This document shows, piece after piece, positions 1 to 7,748 of a stretch of DNA of 64,000 nt. Source of the stretch: an uncultured Agathobacter sp. (GTDB taxonomy: Bacteria; Bacillota; Clostridia; Lachnospirales; Lachnospiraceae); contig CAKRCS010000007.1 in the NCBI GenBank assembly GCA_934307695.1, positions 1 through 64,000 of the forward strand, in the 5' to 3' direction. The position numbers and the translations under genes are program-made. How positions within the stretch are numbered: position 1 is the first letter of the stretch; each line of letters begins with the position of its first letter. The notes under the pieces were generated by a model. That model had not been told where the DNA came from. It was given only the letters and a program-made list of their open reading frames with translations, and did no database searches.

Positions 1-2
1 GT

Positions 3-104
3 GGATTTGAAAGTCAGAGAACATTTAACCGAGTATTTAAAGAAAGATATAAAATATCACCGAGTGATTATCGGAGTGCTTGTGTGAAAGAGATGTTGTC
101 ATAA
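3..104 (+). CDS. AraC-family regulator, C-terminal end (cut by window start)
   Basis: The first 33 codons of frame 3 read as the last part of an AraC/XylS DNA-binding domain: GFESQRTFNRVFKERY followed by ISPSDYR, the usual second helix-turn-helix and closing motif, then a short tail and TAA. The gene starts outside the window, so effector and target cannot be told. It is followed by an IS30-like stub on the other strand, so this may be a gene at the edge of a rearranged region. Confidence 0.8.
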   Translation, partial: GFESQRTFNRVFKERYKISPSDYRSACVKEMLS

Positions 105-143
105 TTTCTTTGATTTTTTAGAGGAGAGAGACTATTCTCTTTC

Positions 144-428
144 CTACAAAATGCCATTTATGCTGGCTGTTGTTAAGTATATTGATTCTATGTGGGCTCG
201 TTCCTTTGGCGACAAAGGGATGGGCTTTTTTGCGTCCCTAGGCCTGTTAATACAGTCGTTTTCGCCCATAATAGGGAATCTGCTTGTGAAGCATCGATAA
301 TGCAAAACTTCACGAGCAATAGTGGAAGCAGAACGATCAAGGTTTCTTCCAATAGAGGCGAATGAATAGTCTTGATGAAGCATTCGCTCAATAACATAAC
401 GTTCAGGTAAGGATAATTGTTTAGCCAT
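144..428 (-). pseudogene. IS30-like transposase, N-terminal stub
   Basis: Ninety-four residues beginning MAKQLSLPERYVIERML resemble the N-terminal helix-turn-helix of IS30-family transposases, which recognises the terminal inverted repeats (SASTIAREV is the typical recognition helix). A good AAGGAG site precedes the ATG at 428. The protein ends after the DNA-binding region; the DDE catalytic domain, about 250 further residues in full-length members, is absent because the AraC gene end lies immediately beyond. No inverted-repeat ends were identified. It is best read as a remnant that cannot move by itself. Confidence 0.65.
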
Positions 429-629
429 AATAGCTCCTTCCTGATCAAACAAAGGTATCTTAAATATAAGCCTTTGCAAAAGCAATTGCTAGTTTGCAAT
501 CGTAGTTGCAAGCAAAATCTAGCGTTTAAAAATACAATTAAGGTTATAATGCTTTCAAGAAGTGTCCCATTAATAACCCTGTTGTTTTGTTATATATCTA
601 TTATAATCAGAATAAGGAGGAACAAAGAA

Positions 630-806
630 TTGAAATGTTGTGGAAAGGAAATGTACAATAATAAAACAAACTATCATTGTGAAATTTGTGGAAAGCGCAT
701 TTATAAAAAAACAAAACCATTAAGCTGTCCAATATGTAAAAGCAACCTATATGATAATGGAGATAACGTACATTGCGCGAAATGTGGTTATAGAAAGTTC
801 TTATAA
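630..806 (+). CDS. small double zinc-ribbon protein (58 aa)
   Basis: Start chosen at TTG 630 because AAGGAGG lies at 614-620; the open frame further upstream has no initiation signal. The product has cysteine pairs at residues 3-4, 17/20, 33/36 and 49/52 (CEIC, CPIC, CAKC), the pattern of two short zinc-binding ribbons. Nothing else is recognisable. It is followed after 13 bases by another very small frame with a strong ribosome binding site. Function unknown. Confidence 0.55.
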   Translation: MKCCGKEMYNNKTNYHCEICGKRIYKKTKPLSCPICKSNLYDNGDNVHCAKCGYRKFL

Positions 807-819
807 GGGGGGAGGCAGT

Positions 820-921
820 ATGAGCAAATCGAAGGAGTTTTCAAAAGCTATTACATTGAATAAGGGACATCCGAATAATAAGGAGCTTTTAACCGTAGTT
901 GATTTCCTTGAAAACTTTTGA
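820..921 (+). CDS. very small hypothetical protein (33 aa)
   Basis: ATG at 820 follows a strong GGGGGGAGG site at 807-815. The frame encodes 33 residues (MSKSKEFSKAITLNKGHPNN...) with no recognisable domain, and may be translationally linked to the zinc-ribbon gene before it. Support is only the ribosome binding site and position. Confidence 0.35.
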   Translation: MSKSKEFSKAITLNKGHPNNKELLTVVDFLENF

Positions 922-942
922 ATAAATAAGCTGGGTATAGTT

Positions 943-1524
943 ATGAAAATATGCGATAAACCTTTATACGAAAAATTAGAACTACTAAGGAGTAGTCTTG
1001 ATATCTACTTATCAAATTACCAAATCGATATTGCAGAAAATAAAGTAGAGCCTATATCTGATGCAATATCAATGATGAGGGCGCCGAAACGGGCAGAGGC
1101 GCGTCCAGAGCCATTGGAAATACAAGTCCCAGACTTCCTTAGAAGGGGTAAAATAGCAAGGCTAGATAATATACTTGACGAAAAGGAAGAAACTTTTTCC
1201 GCCACCTTGCTCAAATTGATCGATGAAAAAGGGCTAAAGGATTCGGAGGTTTATAAGAAAGCAAATATTGACCGACGCCTTTTTTCAAAAATCCGTGGGG
1301 ATGAAAACTATATGCCGAGCAAAAAAACGGCTATCTCATTTTGCATGGCGTTACAACTAAATATAGAAGAAGCAGATATGCTATTGAAAACGGCAGGGTA
1401 TACCTTATCAGCATCTTCGCGTTTTGATTTGATCATTCGTTACCTGATTGAAAATCAGGAATATAATATTCAGTTTGCAAATATTGTCCTTACAGATTAT
1501 GGAGAGGATACTTTATCCCGATAA
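943..1524 (+). CDS. helix-turn-helix protein, partner of the vWA gene
   Basis: The 193-residue protein has an uncharged-to-acidic N-terminal third without a clear domain and a C-terminal half (about residues 85-180) that looks like a divergent Cro/C1 helix-turn-helix: LIDEKGLKDSEVYKKANIDRR, then SKIRGDENYMPSKKTAISFCMAL. I have seen this arrangement next to von Willebrand A or macro-domain genes in Clostridia, and here a vWA gene follows after 79 bases. It probably regulates or partners that gene. The start at 943 has no strong ribosome binding site, so the N-terminus is uncertain. Confidence 0.6.
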   Translation: MKICDKPLYEKLELLRSSLDIYLSNYQIDIAENKVEPISDAISMMRAPKRAEARPEPLEIQVPDFLRRGKIARLDNILDEKEETFSATLLKLIDEKGLKDSEVYKKANIDRRLFSKIRGDENYMPSKKTAISFCMALQLNIEEADMLLKTAGYTLSASSRFDLIIRYLIENQEYNIQFANIVLTDYGEDTLSR

Positions 1525-1603
1525 ATGTCTCTTGTAAAGCGACCATTTTACAATGATAATCTTGTAATATGTGTTTACCAAATAGGAAAGGTAGGTAGTA
1601 CAC

Positions 1604-2266
1604 ATGAAAAAAGGATTAACAGAGCTGGTCTTTATTTTGGACAGGAGTGGATCTATGAGCGGTCTCGAAGGGGATACGATTGGTGGATTTAATGGAATGC
1701 TTGCAAAACAGAAAAAAGAAGAGGGAGAAGCAAATGTAACTACGGTACTATTTGATGATCAAATAGAGATTGTTCATGACAGATTTCCAATTAGTTTGGT
1801 AGAACCGATTACGGAAAGAGATTATTATGTCAGAGGTTGTACTGCATTGCTTGATGCAGTTGGAACTACTGTTAAGAAGGTAGAAAACATCCAGAAGCGC
1901 TTGCCGGATGAGCTGAGAGCAGAAAAAGTAATTGTAGTAATTACAACCGACGGAGCGGAAAATGCAAGTCAGGAGTATTCTGTGAATATGGTAAAAAAGA
2001 TGATCGAGGAAAAGCAAGAATACGGATGGCAATTTTTGTTCATGGGAGCAAATATGGATGCCGTAACAGAAGCACAGAAGATTGGAATACGCGCAAGCCA
2101 TGCTGTGACATATAAAAATGACTCGGAAGGTGTTCGCTTAAACTATCAGGCTGCACATCGGGTTATGGCTTGCCTAAGGAGTGATGATTATAGTGCCGAG
2201 AAATTAGAGGCGAGCATTCCTGAATTTTTGAAAAAGGTAAGCGATTATGAAGAAAAAAGTAGCTGA
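1604..2266 (+). CDS. von Willebrand factor type A domain protein (TerY-like)
   Basis: A 220-residue single-domain vWA protein. The MIDAS metal site is complete: DRSGSM at residues 13-18, threonine 80 in RGCTALLDAVG, and aspartate 116 in ITTDGAEN. Such intracellular vWA proteins bind a divalent ion and act as protein-interaction modules in stress and phage-response loci of the ter type; no other ter genes are visible here. The upstream helix-turn-helix gene is the probable partner. Base composition is AT-rich like the rest of the island, suggesting acquisition. Confidence 0.85.
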   Translation: MKKGLTELVFILDRSGSMSGLEGDTIGGFNGMLAKQKKEEGEANVTTVLFDDQIEIVHDRFPISLVEPITERDYYVRGCTALLDAVGTTVKKVENIQKRLPDELRAEKVIVVITTDGAENASQEYSVNMVKKMIEEKQEYGWQFLFMGANMDAVTEAQKIGIRASHAVTYKNDSEGVRLNYQAAHRVMACLRSDDYSAEKLEASIPEFLKKVSDYEEKSS

Positions 2267-2950
2267 TTGCATTTTATAAGCGATGGATTTAATGAGGGTA
2301 TAAATTTGCAGAAAATCCATATTTTCGGGGAAGGCAATACGAGAACAACGGCAGTGTTCTTCATTAAATATCTGAGGACACTTGGGTTCTCTGCAACCAA
2401 TGATATTTTTGCGGAAAATGCGTGGTATTTTAGGAATGCACTTGTCCGTGCAAATTATACGAATCTGCAAAAAGGTATTCACGAAACAACAGAATATCTG
2501 GAGGCGTTTCTCAGAAATCTACTTTTGAACGAAAAAAATGAACTTCACAATCGAAAACTTCATATAAGTGGACTTTTGAATGAAGAAAAAGTGGACATTG
2601 GGGACACAAAAGTGGATATTGAGAATGAAAAAGTAGATATTCAAGTCCGAAAAGTGGATATTGAAAATGTACTTTCCGAAAAAGGCGGCAATTTCTCCGT
2701 AAAAACGACAGCACATATCCATAAACTTTTTGAGAAGTTTGGGTTTGATGAAGTATTTGGAAGAAGTGCAGTTATGGAATTGCTTGTATTGAAAGGTTCA
2801 GGTGCTTCAAAATTTCTTTCAAATTTGGTACAGGCAGATACTCCCCCGATGACATTAATCAAAGTAGAGTTGATGTTTTATTCGTATAGCTTTTCTGAGT
2901 CTGGATATAATATTTTATTGACAGCAGTTCGGCTGACCGATATACTATAG
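2267..2950 (+). pseudogene. Fic-family protein, 5'-truncated and rearranged
   Basis: Starting at about 2300 the frame shows a Fic active-site loop, HIFGEGNTRT, where an active Fic enzyme normally has HPFxxGNGR; the catalytic histidine is present but Pro is Ile and the glycine-arginine tail is NTRT, which some Fic subfamilies carry. The usual 150-200 residues before the motif are missing and the frame begins inside unrelated DNA directly after the vWA stop. A C-terminal winged-helix-like segment (HIHKLFEKFGFDEVFGR) is followed by an unrelated tail after KFLSNLVQAD, so the 3' end is also altered. Four heptapeptide repeats lie in the middle. Confidence 0.6.
2588..2671 (+). repeat. four tandem 21-bp units encoding KVDIxxx
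   Basis: Four in-frame 21-bp units encode KVDIGDT, KVDIENE, KVDIQVR and KVDIENV. The unit is exactly seven residues, so it could form a regular rod or coiled segment between the Fic core and the winged helix. Confidence 0.8.
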
Positions 2951-2968
2951 TAAAAGGGGGGAAAGCTG

Positions 2969-3550
2969 ATGATTGTAAATGACCTGCTTGAAAAAGAAAA
3001 TATGTCAAGATATCGCTTGAGCAAGGAAAGCGGCGTAGCAATGACTACGATCACAGATATCTGCAGTGGAAAAGCTGATCTTGATAAATGCGCAGCTGGA
3101 ACTTTATATAAGATTGCGAAGGTTCTCGGGGTGACGGTTGATTTTATACTGGAGAATAATAGTGCAGAAGAGGTGGATTATAGATGTTCTTTTGAAACAT
3201 TTAAGAGTAATACATGCCACCATGTAAAAGATATGGGGGATATTGATTTTATTATTGAAACACTTGAGACAGATGAGATCCGTAAGCTTTATGAACGTAG
3301 TTGGTATAGAGAAGCCTTATATTTGTTGGCAATGATGGATTATTTGTCTAGGATGAATGACCTTCCGATTTGTACTAATTATAACGATATTCGTTCTCAG
3401 AAACTTGAAAAGCCATATTTTCCAGCAGGTGTTGCAGTATCATATGCAGCGACAGGAGATGAAAGTATAAAAGAAAAAGCGTTGGCAGACGCTATACCTG
3501 AATTTTTGCGATTTAATATCGTGGAAAGTGAGGTGCGGAATGTCTGCTGA
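2969..3550 (+). CDS. XRE-family regulator, putative antitoxin
   Basis: Residues 1-60 form a Cro/C1 helix-turn-helix (MSRYRLSKESGVAMTTITDICSGK, then TLYKIAKVLGVTVDFIL). The remaining 130 residues have no recognised domain. The ATG has a GGGGG-rich site before it. The stop overlaps the start of the nucleotidyltransferase gene, so the two are translationally coupled. In AbiE-like and related type IV systems the regulator-antitoxin precedes a nucleotidyltransferase toxin, which is the arrangement seen here. Confidence 0.75.
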   Translation: MIVNDLLEKENMSRYRLSKESGVAMTTITDICSGKADLDKCAAGTLYKIAKVLGVTVDFILENNSAEEVDYRCSFETFKSNTCHHVKDMGDIDFIIETLETDEIRKLYERSWYREALYLLAMMDYLSRMNDLPICTNYNDIRSQKLEKPYFPAGVAVSYAATGDESIKEKALADAIPEFLRFNIVESEVRNVC

Positions 3551-4253
3551 TAAGCCTTTTACAAAGGAAAATTTGGATAGCTATCTAAGGGAATTGGCAA
3601 AGGAGTTTCGTAAAAAGAATGGTGTTAGAATGCCTGCCGAAATCATACTTATTGGAGGGGCATCCATTCTTATCAATTATGGTTTTAGGGAAATGACTTA
3701 TGATATGGACGCAATTATCAAGTCATCAGGAGCAATGAAGGAAGCTATTAACACAGTTGGAGATAGATTGGGACTTCCAGTTGGATGGTTAAACACGGAC
3801 TTTGTTAATACGAATTCATACACGCCGAGGTTAGCAGAACATTCAAAGTACTATAAGACTTTCTCGAATATACTGCAGATTAGAACGGTTTCTGCTGAGT
3901 ATCTAGTAGCCATGAAACTTATGGCAGGCCGTCAATATAAGAATGATTTATCTGATATAGTAGGTATATTGGTTGAGCAAGAAGAACGAGATGAACCACT
4001 GGGCTTTGAAAGAATTCAGAAGGCTGTAGTCGATTTATATGATTCATATGACAAGATACCAGAAACCTCCAGAAACTTTATAGAAGCTGTCTACAAGAAA
4101 GAAGACTTGCATGAATTTTACAAGCAGTGTAGAGAACTTGAGCATGAGAATAAAGATGTTTTGGTTGCATTTCAGGAGGATTATCCAGGGGTACTTAATG
4201 GGGACAATCTTGCAGATATTTTGAAAGCTGCTAAAGCTAAAAGGCAACAATAA
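3540..4253 (+). CDS. DUF6036-type nucleotidyltransferase, putative toxin (AbiEii-like)
   Basis: ATG at 3540 is preferred over a GTG at 3528 because GAGGTG lies just before it; it overlaps the upstream stop. The 237-residue protein has the nucleotidyltransferase signature IGGASILINYGF at 38-49 followed by a TYDMD acid pair at residues 53-57, typical of the DUF6036/AbiEii branch, which transfers nucleotides to RNA or other targets. Together with the XRE gene this is a likely toxin-antitoxin or abortive-infection pair. The actual substrate is unknown. Confidence 0.7.
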   Translation: MSADKPFTKENLDSYLRELAKEFRKKNGVRMPAEIILIGGASILINYGFREMTYDMDAIIKSSGAMKEAINTVGDRLGLPVGWLNTDFVNTNSYTPRLAEHSKYYKTFSNILQIRTVSAEYLVAMKLMAGRQYKNDLSDIVGILVEQEERDEPLGFERIQKAVVDLYDSYDKIPETSRNFIEAVYKKEDLHEFYKQCRELEHENKDVLVAFQEDYPGVLNGDNLADILKAAKAKRQQ

Positions 4254-4375
4254 ACAAACAATCAATCGGTGAACGAATCTGAAAAGTAATGAAATAAGAC
4301 ATTATTTAAGGAAATGACATTAAGAAAACAACACAATCAGCGCAGCTACGAAACACTCTACAACAGGGGGAAAAC

Positions 4376-5083
4376 ATGATAAAAATAACCGTCTGGAACG
4401 AATTTAAACACGAACGGGAGCTGGAAGACATCCGCCGGGTATACCCAAAGGGCATTCACGGATGCATCGCGGATTTTTTGAAGGAGGAGCCGGATTTTAC
4501 AGTGCGGACAGCAACCTTTGATATGCCGGAGCATGGGCTGACGGAGGATGTCCTGCAGGATACGGACGTACTGATCATCTGGAGCCATGCGCTGCAGGAC
4601 GAGTTTTCGGATGCGGTCGCAGAGCGTGTGCAACGGCATGTACTGTCGGGAATGGGATTGATCGCCCTGCATTCCGCCCACTATTCCAAGATCATGCGGA
4701 ATTTGATGGGAACGACCATGACCTTGAAGTGGAAGCACGGAGAGCAGGAAAACCTCTGGTGCATCATGCCGGCACACCCTATCGCAAAGGGCATACCGGA
4801 AAAGCTGTTTTTACCGCAGGAAGAAATGTATGGGGAATACTTTGACATTCCAAAGCCGGATGACGTTATTTTTGCAGGGTGGTTTTCGGGAGGACAGGTA
4901 TTCCGTAGTGGCTGCACATTTACGAGAGGGCTGGGGAAGATTTTCTATTTCCAGCCGGGACATGAGGAGTACCCAATCTATTACATACCGGAGATCCAGC
5001 AGATAATCAAAAATGCCGTTCGTTTTTGTGCACCACCAGAAGGGACAAGAAAATACTTAGATAATCAGGAGGTAATGGAATGA
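4376..5083 (+). CDS. ThuA-like domain protein
   Basis: The 235-residue sequence matches ThuA-like (trehalose utilisation) proteins, a class I glutamine amidotransferase-like fold: VLIIWSHALQDEFSDAV, GLIALHSAHYSKIM and a late FYFQPGHEEYP motif. Family members often accompany sugar dehydrogenases and isomerases and have been linked to removing or oxidising sugar side groups, but the reaction is not established. It overlaps by four bases (ATGA) with the sugar isomerase gene, so the pair is one transcription unit acting on a sugar-type substrate. Confidence 0.85.
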   Translation: MIKITVWNEFKHERELEDIRRVYPKGIHGCIADFLKEEPDFTVRTATFDMPEHGLTEDVLQDTDVLIIWSHALQDEFSDAVAERVQRHVLSGMGLIALHSAHYSKIMRNLMGTTMTLKWKHGEQENLWCIMPAHPIAKGIPEKLFLPQEEMYGEYFDIPKPDDVIFAGWFSGGQVFRSGCTFTRGLGKIFYFQPGHEEYPIYYIPEIQQIIKNAVRFCAPPEGTRKYLDNQEVME

Positions 5084-5883
5084 AACTATCTGTTTTTTAC
5101 GATCATATCCTGCAGGCTGCCGAGCAGACCGGAAAAAACGTTCCGGAACTGCTAGCCGAAGCAAAAAACGCTGGAATTGATGCAGTGGAGATAAACATGA
5201 CATATCTCAATGAGCATGAGGAAACCTTGGAGCTGCTTCGGCAGGCGGAGCTTCGCGTTAGCTGCGTCTACGAGTTCTATGAGATGGACAAGCGCGAGGA
5301 GAAAGAGAGAGCGAAAAAGCATCTTGAAACGGCACAGAAGGCAGGAGCAGGAAAAATACTCGTAGTGCCGGGATTCCTTTCAGAGGAAGAAGCGCGTAAG
5401 ATGAAGGAATGTGTCCCGGATGCTGAGAAAATGGCAGCATTTTTGAACGGAAATGAAAAGGCGCTGCGCATGAGAGACGGACTGGCTTACATTGCAGAAC
5501 AGGGCGCAAAAATGGGAATTACCGTGACGCTGGAGGATTTTGACAACGAAAAATCTCCAATATCCTGCGTAAACGGATTGCTATGGTTTTTCGGGCAGAT
5601 CCCACAGCTGAGGGGAACCTTTGACACGGGCAATTTTATCACACATGGAGAGGCTGTTCTGAAGGCATGGGACTCTTTGAAGGAACGGATTGTCCATGTC
5701 CACTGCAAGGACAGAGGAGATGAAGCTGTTGCGGTGGGAGACGGTTACATTCCAGTGGCGGCAATAGTGGAGAGATTGAATGAAATGCAATATGACGGCT
5801 ATCTGGCAATCGAACATTTTGATGCGGCTGATCAGGAAACGTGCATCAGAAGGTCGGCGGAATTTTTGCGAAGCCGGATTTAA
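5080..5883 (+). CDS. sugar phosphate isomerase/epimerase (TIM barrel)
   Basis: A 267-residue AP-endonuclease-2-like TIM barrel. The metal-binding residues of this family can be seen: glutamate in TLEDFDNE, aspartate/histidine in FDTGNFITHGE, histidine in VHVHCKDRG and glutamate in YLAIEHFD. These enzymes isomerise or epimerise keto sugars, or dehydrate inosose-type compounds. The start overlaps the ThuA-like stop with AGGAGG eleven bases upstream. The substrate cannot be named from sequence. Confidence 0.85.
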   Translation: MKLSVFYDHILQAAEQTGKNVPELLAEAKNAGIDAVEINMTYLNEHEETLELLRQAELRVSCVYEFYEMDKREEKERAKKHLETAQKAGAGKILVVPGFLSEEEARKMKECVPDAEKMAAFLNGNEKALRMRDGLAYIAEQGAKMGITVTLEDFDNEKSPISCVNGLLWFFGQIPQLRGTFDTGNFITHGEAVLKAWDSLKERIVHVHCKDRGDEAVAVGDGYIPVAAIVERLNEMQYDGYLAIEHFDAADQETCIRRSAEFLRSRI

Positions 5884-5981
5884 ACCGGAAGTTTAATGCA
5901 AACCTCAATGAAATCCGATATAATAGATGACTAACGATAATCAAGATTGATTCGGGATGCAAAAATTGCGGAGGTGCGAAG

Positions 5982-6260
5982 ATGGAACCAATGTATTTGT
6001 CAATCCGGCAGAAGGAGACAGGAAACCACATTAAGAAACTGCTCATGGAAAATGGTTATACGGTGCGGGACATTCAAAATGCAATGGGATTTGAGAATCC
6101 CCAGGCAATTTATAAATGGATTTCCGGCAGATCATTACCGAGCATAGACAATTTTGTAATCTTAAGCAGATTACTGCATACCAGTATAGAAGATATCCTC
6201 GTCATTGACGAGGATATTGTTCGTTTGTGGGGACTTTTAATTTTATTGTCCCCACAGTAA
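5982..6260 (+). CDS. XRE-family helix-turn-helix regulator
   Basis: Ninety-two residues; residues 10-70 are a Cro/C1 helix-turn-helix (IKKLLMENGYTVRDIQNAM, then AIYKWISGRSLPSIDN). A TATAAT box lies about 65 bases upstream. The last residues after VIDEDI look unlike the family and overlap the last 18 bases of the ATPase gene on the other strand, so the original C-terminus may have been replaced when the ATPase arrived. Confidence 0.8.
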   Translation: MEPMYLSIRQKETGNHIKKLLMENGYTVRDIQNAMGFENPQAIYKWISGRSLPSIDNFVILSRLLHTSIEDILVIDEDIVRLWGLLILLSPQ

Positions 6261-7514
6261 CCATTTCCACACCGGAACAACATCAATGTGAACTCCATCA
6301 CAGTCCAAAGTGCCTTCTTCGCTATTGGTTATCAGAATGCATTTGGAATCTGGAATAAAATGGTTTAATTTAACAAACGCGCGGGTTTCCCGCTCTTTGG
6401 TGTCCATATTGTCGAGAACCTGCATGCTTACCTGGATAGCAAGATTTTCTGATGGAATATAGAAGTCTATCTCAACGTTATTTTCAAAAAAATAAACGTT
6501 GTCGGTACCATAACGCCGGACGAGTTCAATGGCAACAAGATTTTCAAGCTGGGCAGATTTACAGTCAAGCAGCATAAGCCCAAGGAGACCGGTATCCATG
6601 AAATAATATTTAGGGGATGTCTCCTTTTCCACAAGTTTTGCAGCGTAATTTTGTAAAGTAAAGAGCAGATAGGAATCGGTCATGTAACTAACATAATTGA
6701 TTACTGTCTGCTTACCGAGTGAAGCTCCGGCACTTTTTAAAATGTTGGTTAATCTGCTAAAAGATAAAGGCTTTGTAATGGACTCTGCAATTTTCTTTAA
6801 AATCAGTTTGATGGCAAAATCATTTGTTACTTTATTTCTGGTGATGATATCGCCGAGGTATACTGTCTGATAAATGCTGCTTAGATAAGCCCTTTTATTT
6901 TGGATTTCTACTAACTCAGGAAAAGCACCATAAGTTACATAGGTGTTATATTGGGCGAGAACATCCGCCCTGTCCCTGGTGCTGATTATGCCTAGATAAT
7001 CTTTCTTCTTATTGTTGGCAACCAGATATTCCGCAAAAGAGTATGGGTATATATGCATAATTACAAATCTTCCTCCGAGCGTGGAGGCTATTTCACTACT
7101 GAGCATTTTGCTATTGCTTCCGGTAATATTGATTCGATATTTCATATCAGCAATTCTGCGGACAAATTTTTCCCAACCGTCTATATTCTGGATCTCATCA
7201 AGGAATAGATAGGGTTTATTGTCACTTCCGGATATTTCCAGAGCAATTTCCAGGATTGTATTTAAGTCATCGGATGTCATTTCGAGAAGGCGCTCATCCT
7301 CAAAATTTATATAGACAATCTGGGATAATGGAGTGCCATCTGCCTCTAGTTGTTTAATCTGTTGGTACATCATATATGATTTTCCGGTTCGGCGGATACC
7401 GACAAAACAATAATTGACATTGGGTTCCAATGGATAGTTTCTTGAAACCAATGGATTATGCAGATAAATATCCTTTTGGTCTGCCATGATTTGTTTTAAT
7501 ATGTCTCTATTCAT
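6243..7514 (-). CDS. AAA ATPase with DUF4143 C-terminal domain
   Basis: Start at 7514 chosen for the AAGGAG site and a strong promoter further up; the frame continues upstream without a start signal. The 423-residue protein has Walker A GIRRTGKS (39-46), Walker B LFLDEIQN (103-110), the ITGSNSKML sensor region and a C-terminal DUF4143 nuclease-like half (EIDFYIPSENLAIQVS is the PD-(D/E)XK-like strand). This family is abundant, mobile between gut Firmicutes and Bacteroidetes, and of unknown role. AT-rich and a single-gene unit. Confidence 0.88.
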   Translation of the reverse strand: MNRDILKQIMADQKDIYLHNPLVSRNYPLEPNVNYCFVGIRRTGKSYMMYQQIKQLEADGTPLSQIVYINFEDERLLEMTSDDLNTILEIALEISGSDNKPYLFLDEIQNIDGWEKFVRRIADMKYRINITGSNSKMLSSEIASTLGGRFVIMHIYPYSFAEYLVANNKKKDYLGIISTRDRADVLAQYNTYVTYGAFPELVEIQNKRAYLSSIYQTVYLGDIITRNKVTNDFAIKLILKKIAESITKPLSFSRLTNILKSAGASLGKQTVINYVSYMTDSYLLFTLQNYAAKLVEKETSPKYYFMDTGLLGLMLLDCKSAQLENLVAIELVRRYGTDNVYFFENNVEIDFYIPSENLAIQVSMQVLDNMDTKERETRAFVKLNHFIPDSKCILITNSEEGTLDCDGVHIDVVPVWKWLLWGQ

Positions 7515-7539
7515 ATAGAATCTCCTTTTGCACAAAACA

Positions 7540-7568
7540 ATTATAATGCATTTTTGTTCTATGCACAA
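7540..7568 (-). promoter_or_regulatory. sigma-70-type promoter of the ATPase gene
   Basis: On the minus strand TTGTGC (7563-7568) and TATAAT (7540-7545) are separated by exactly 17 bases. TTGTGCA is repeated just downstream of the -10 box, possibly an operator. Confidence 0.6.
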
Positions 7569-7748
7569 GACAAAAACAGATAAATATTGTTCCGAAACAG
7601 AAAATTGTATATGTAGTATGTGCATCAAAACATAAAATATTAATATACATAAGTAGATTCCCTTCAAATAACCATTGCATTCCCGCCCCTTTTTGCGTTA
7701 TAGTAGCAAAGAAAGAAATAACCATTTTAACACGGAGGATATAAGAAA

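Noticed and set aside
144-428. active IS30 insertion sequence
   Set aside because: Only the N-terminal binding domain is present; no catalytic domain and no terminal repeats were found.
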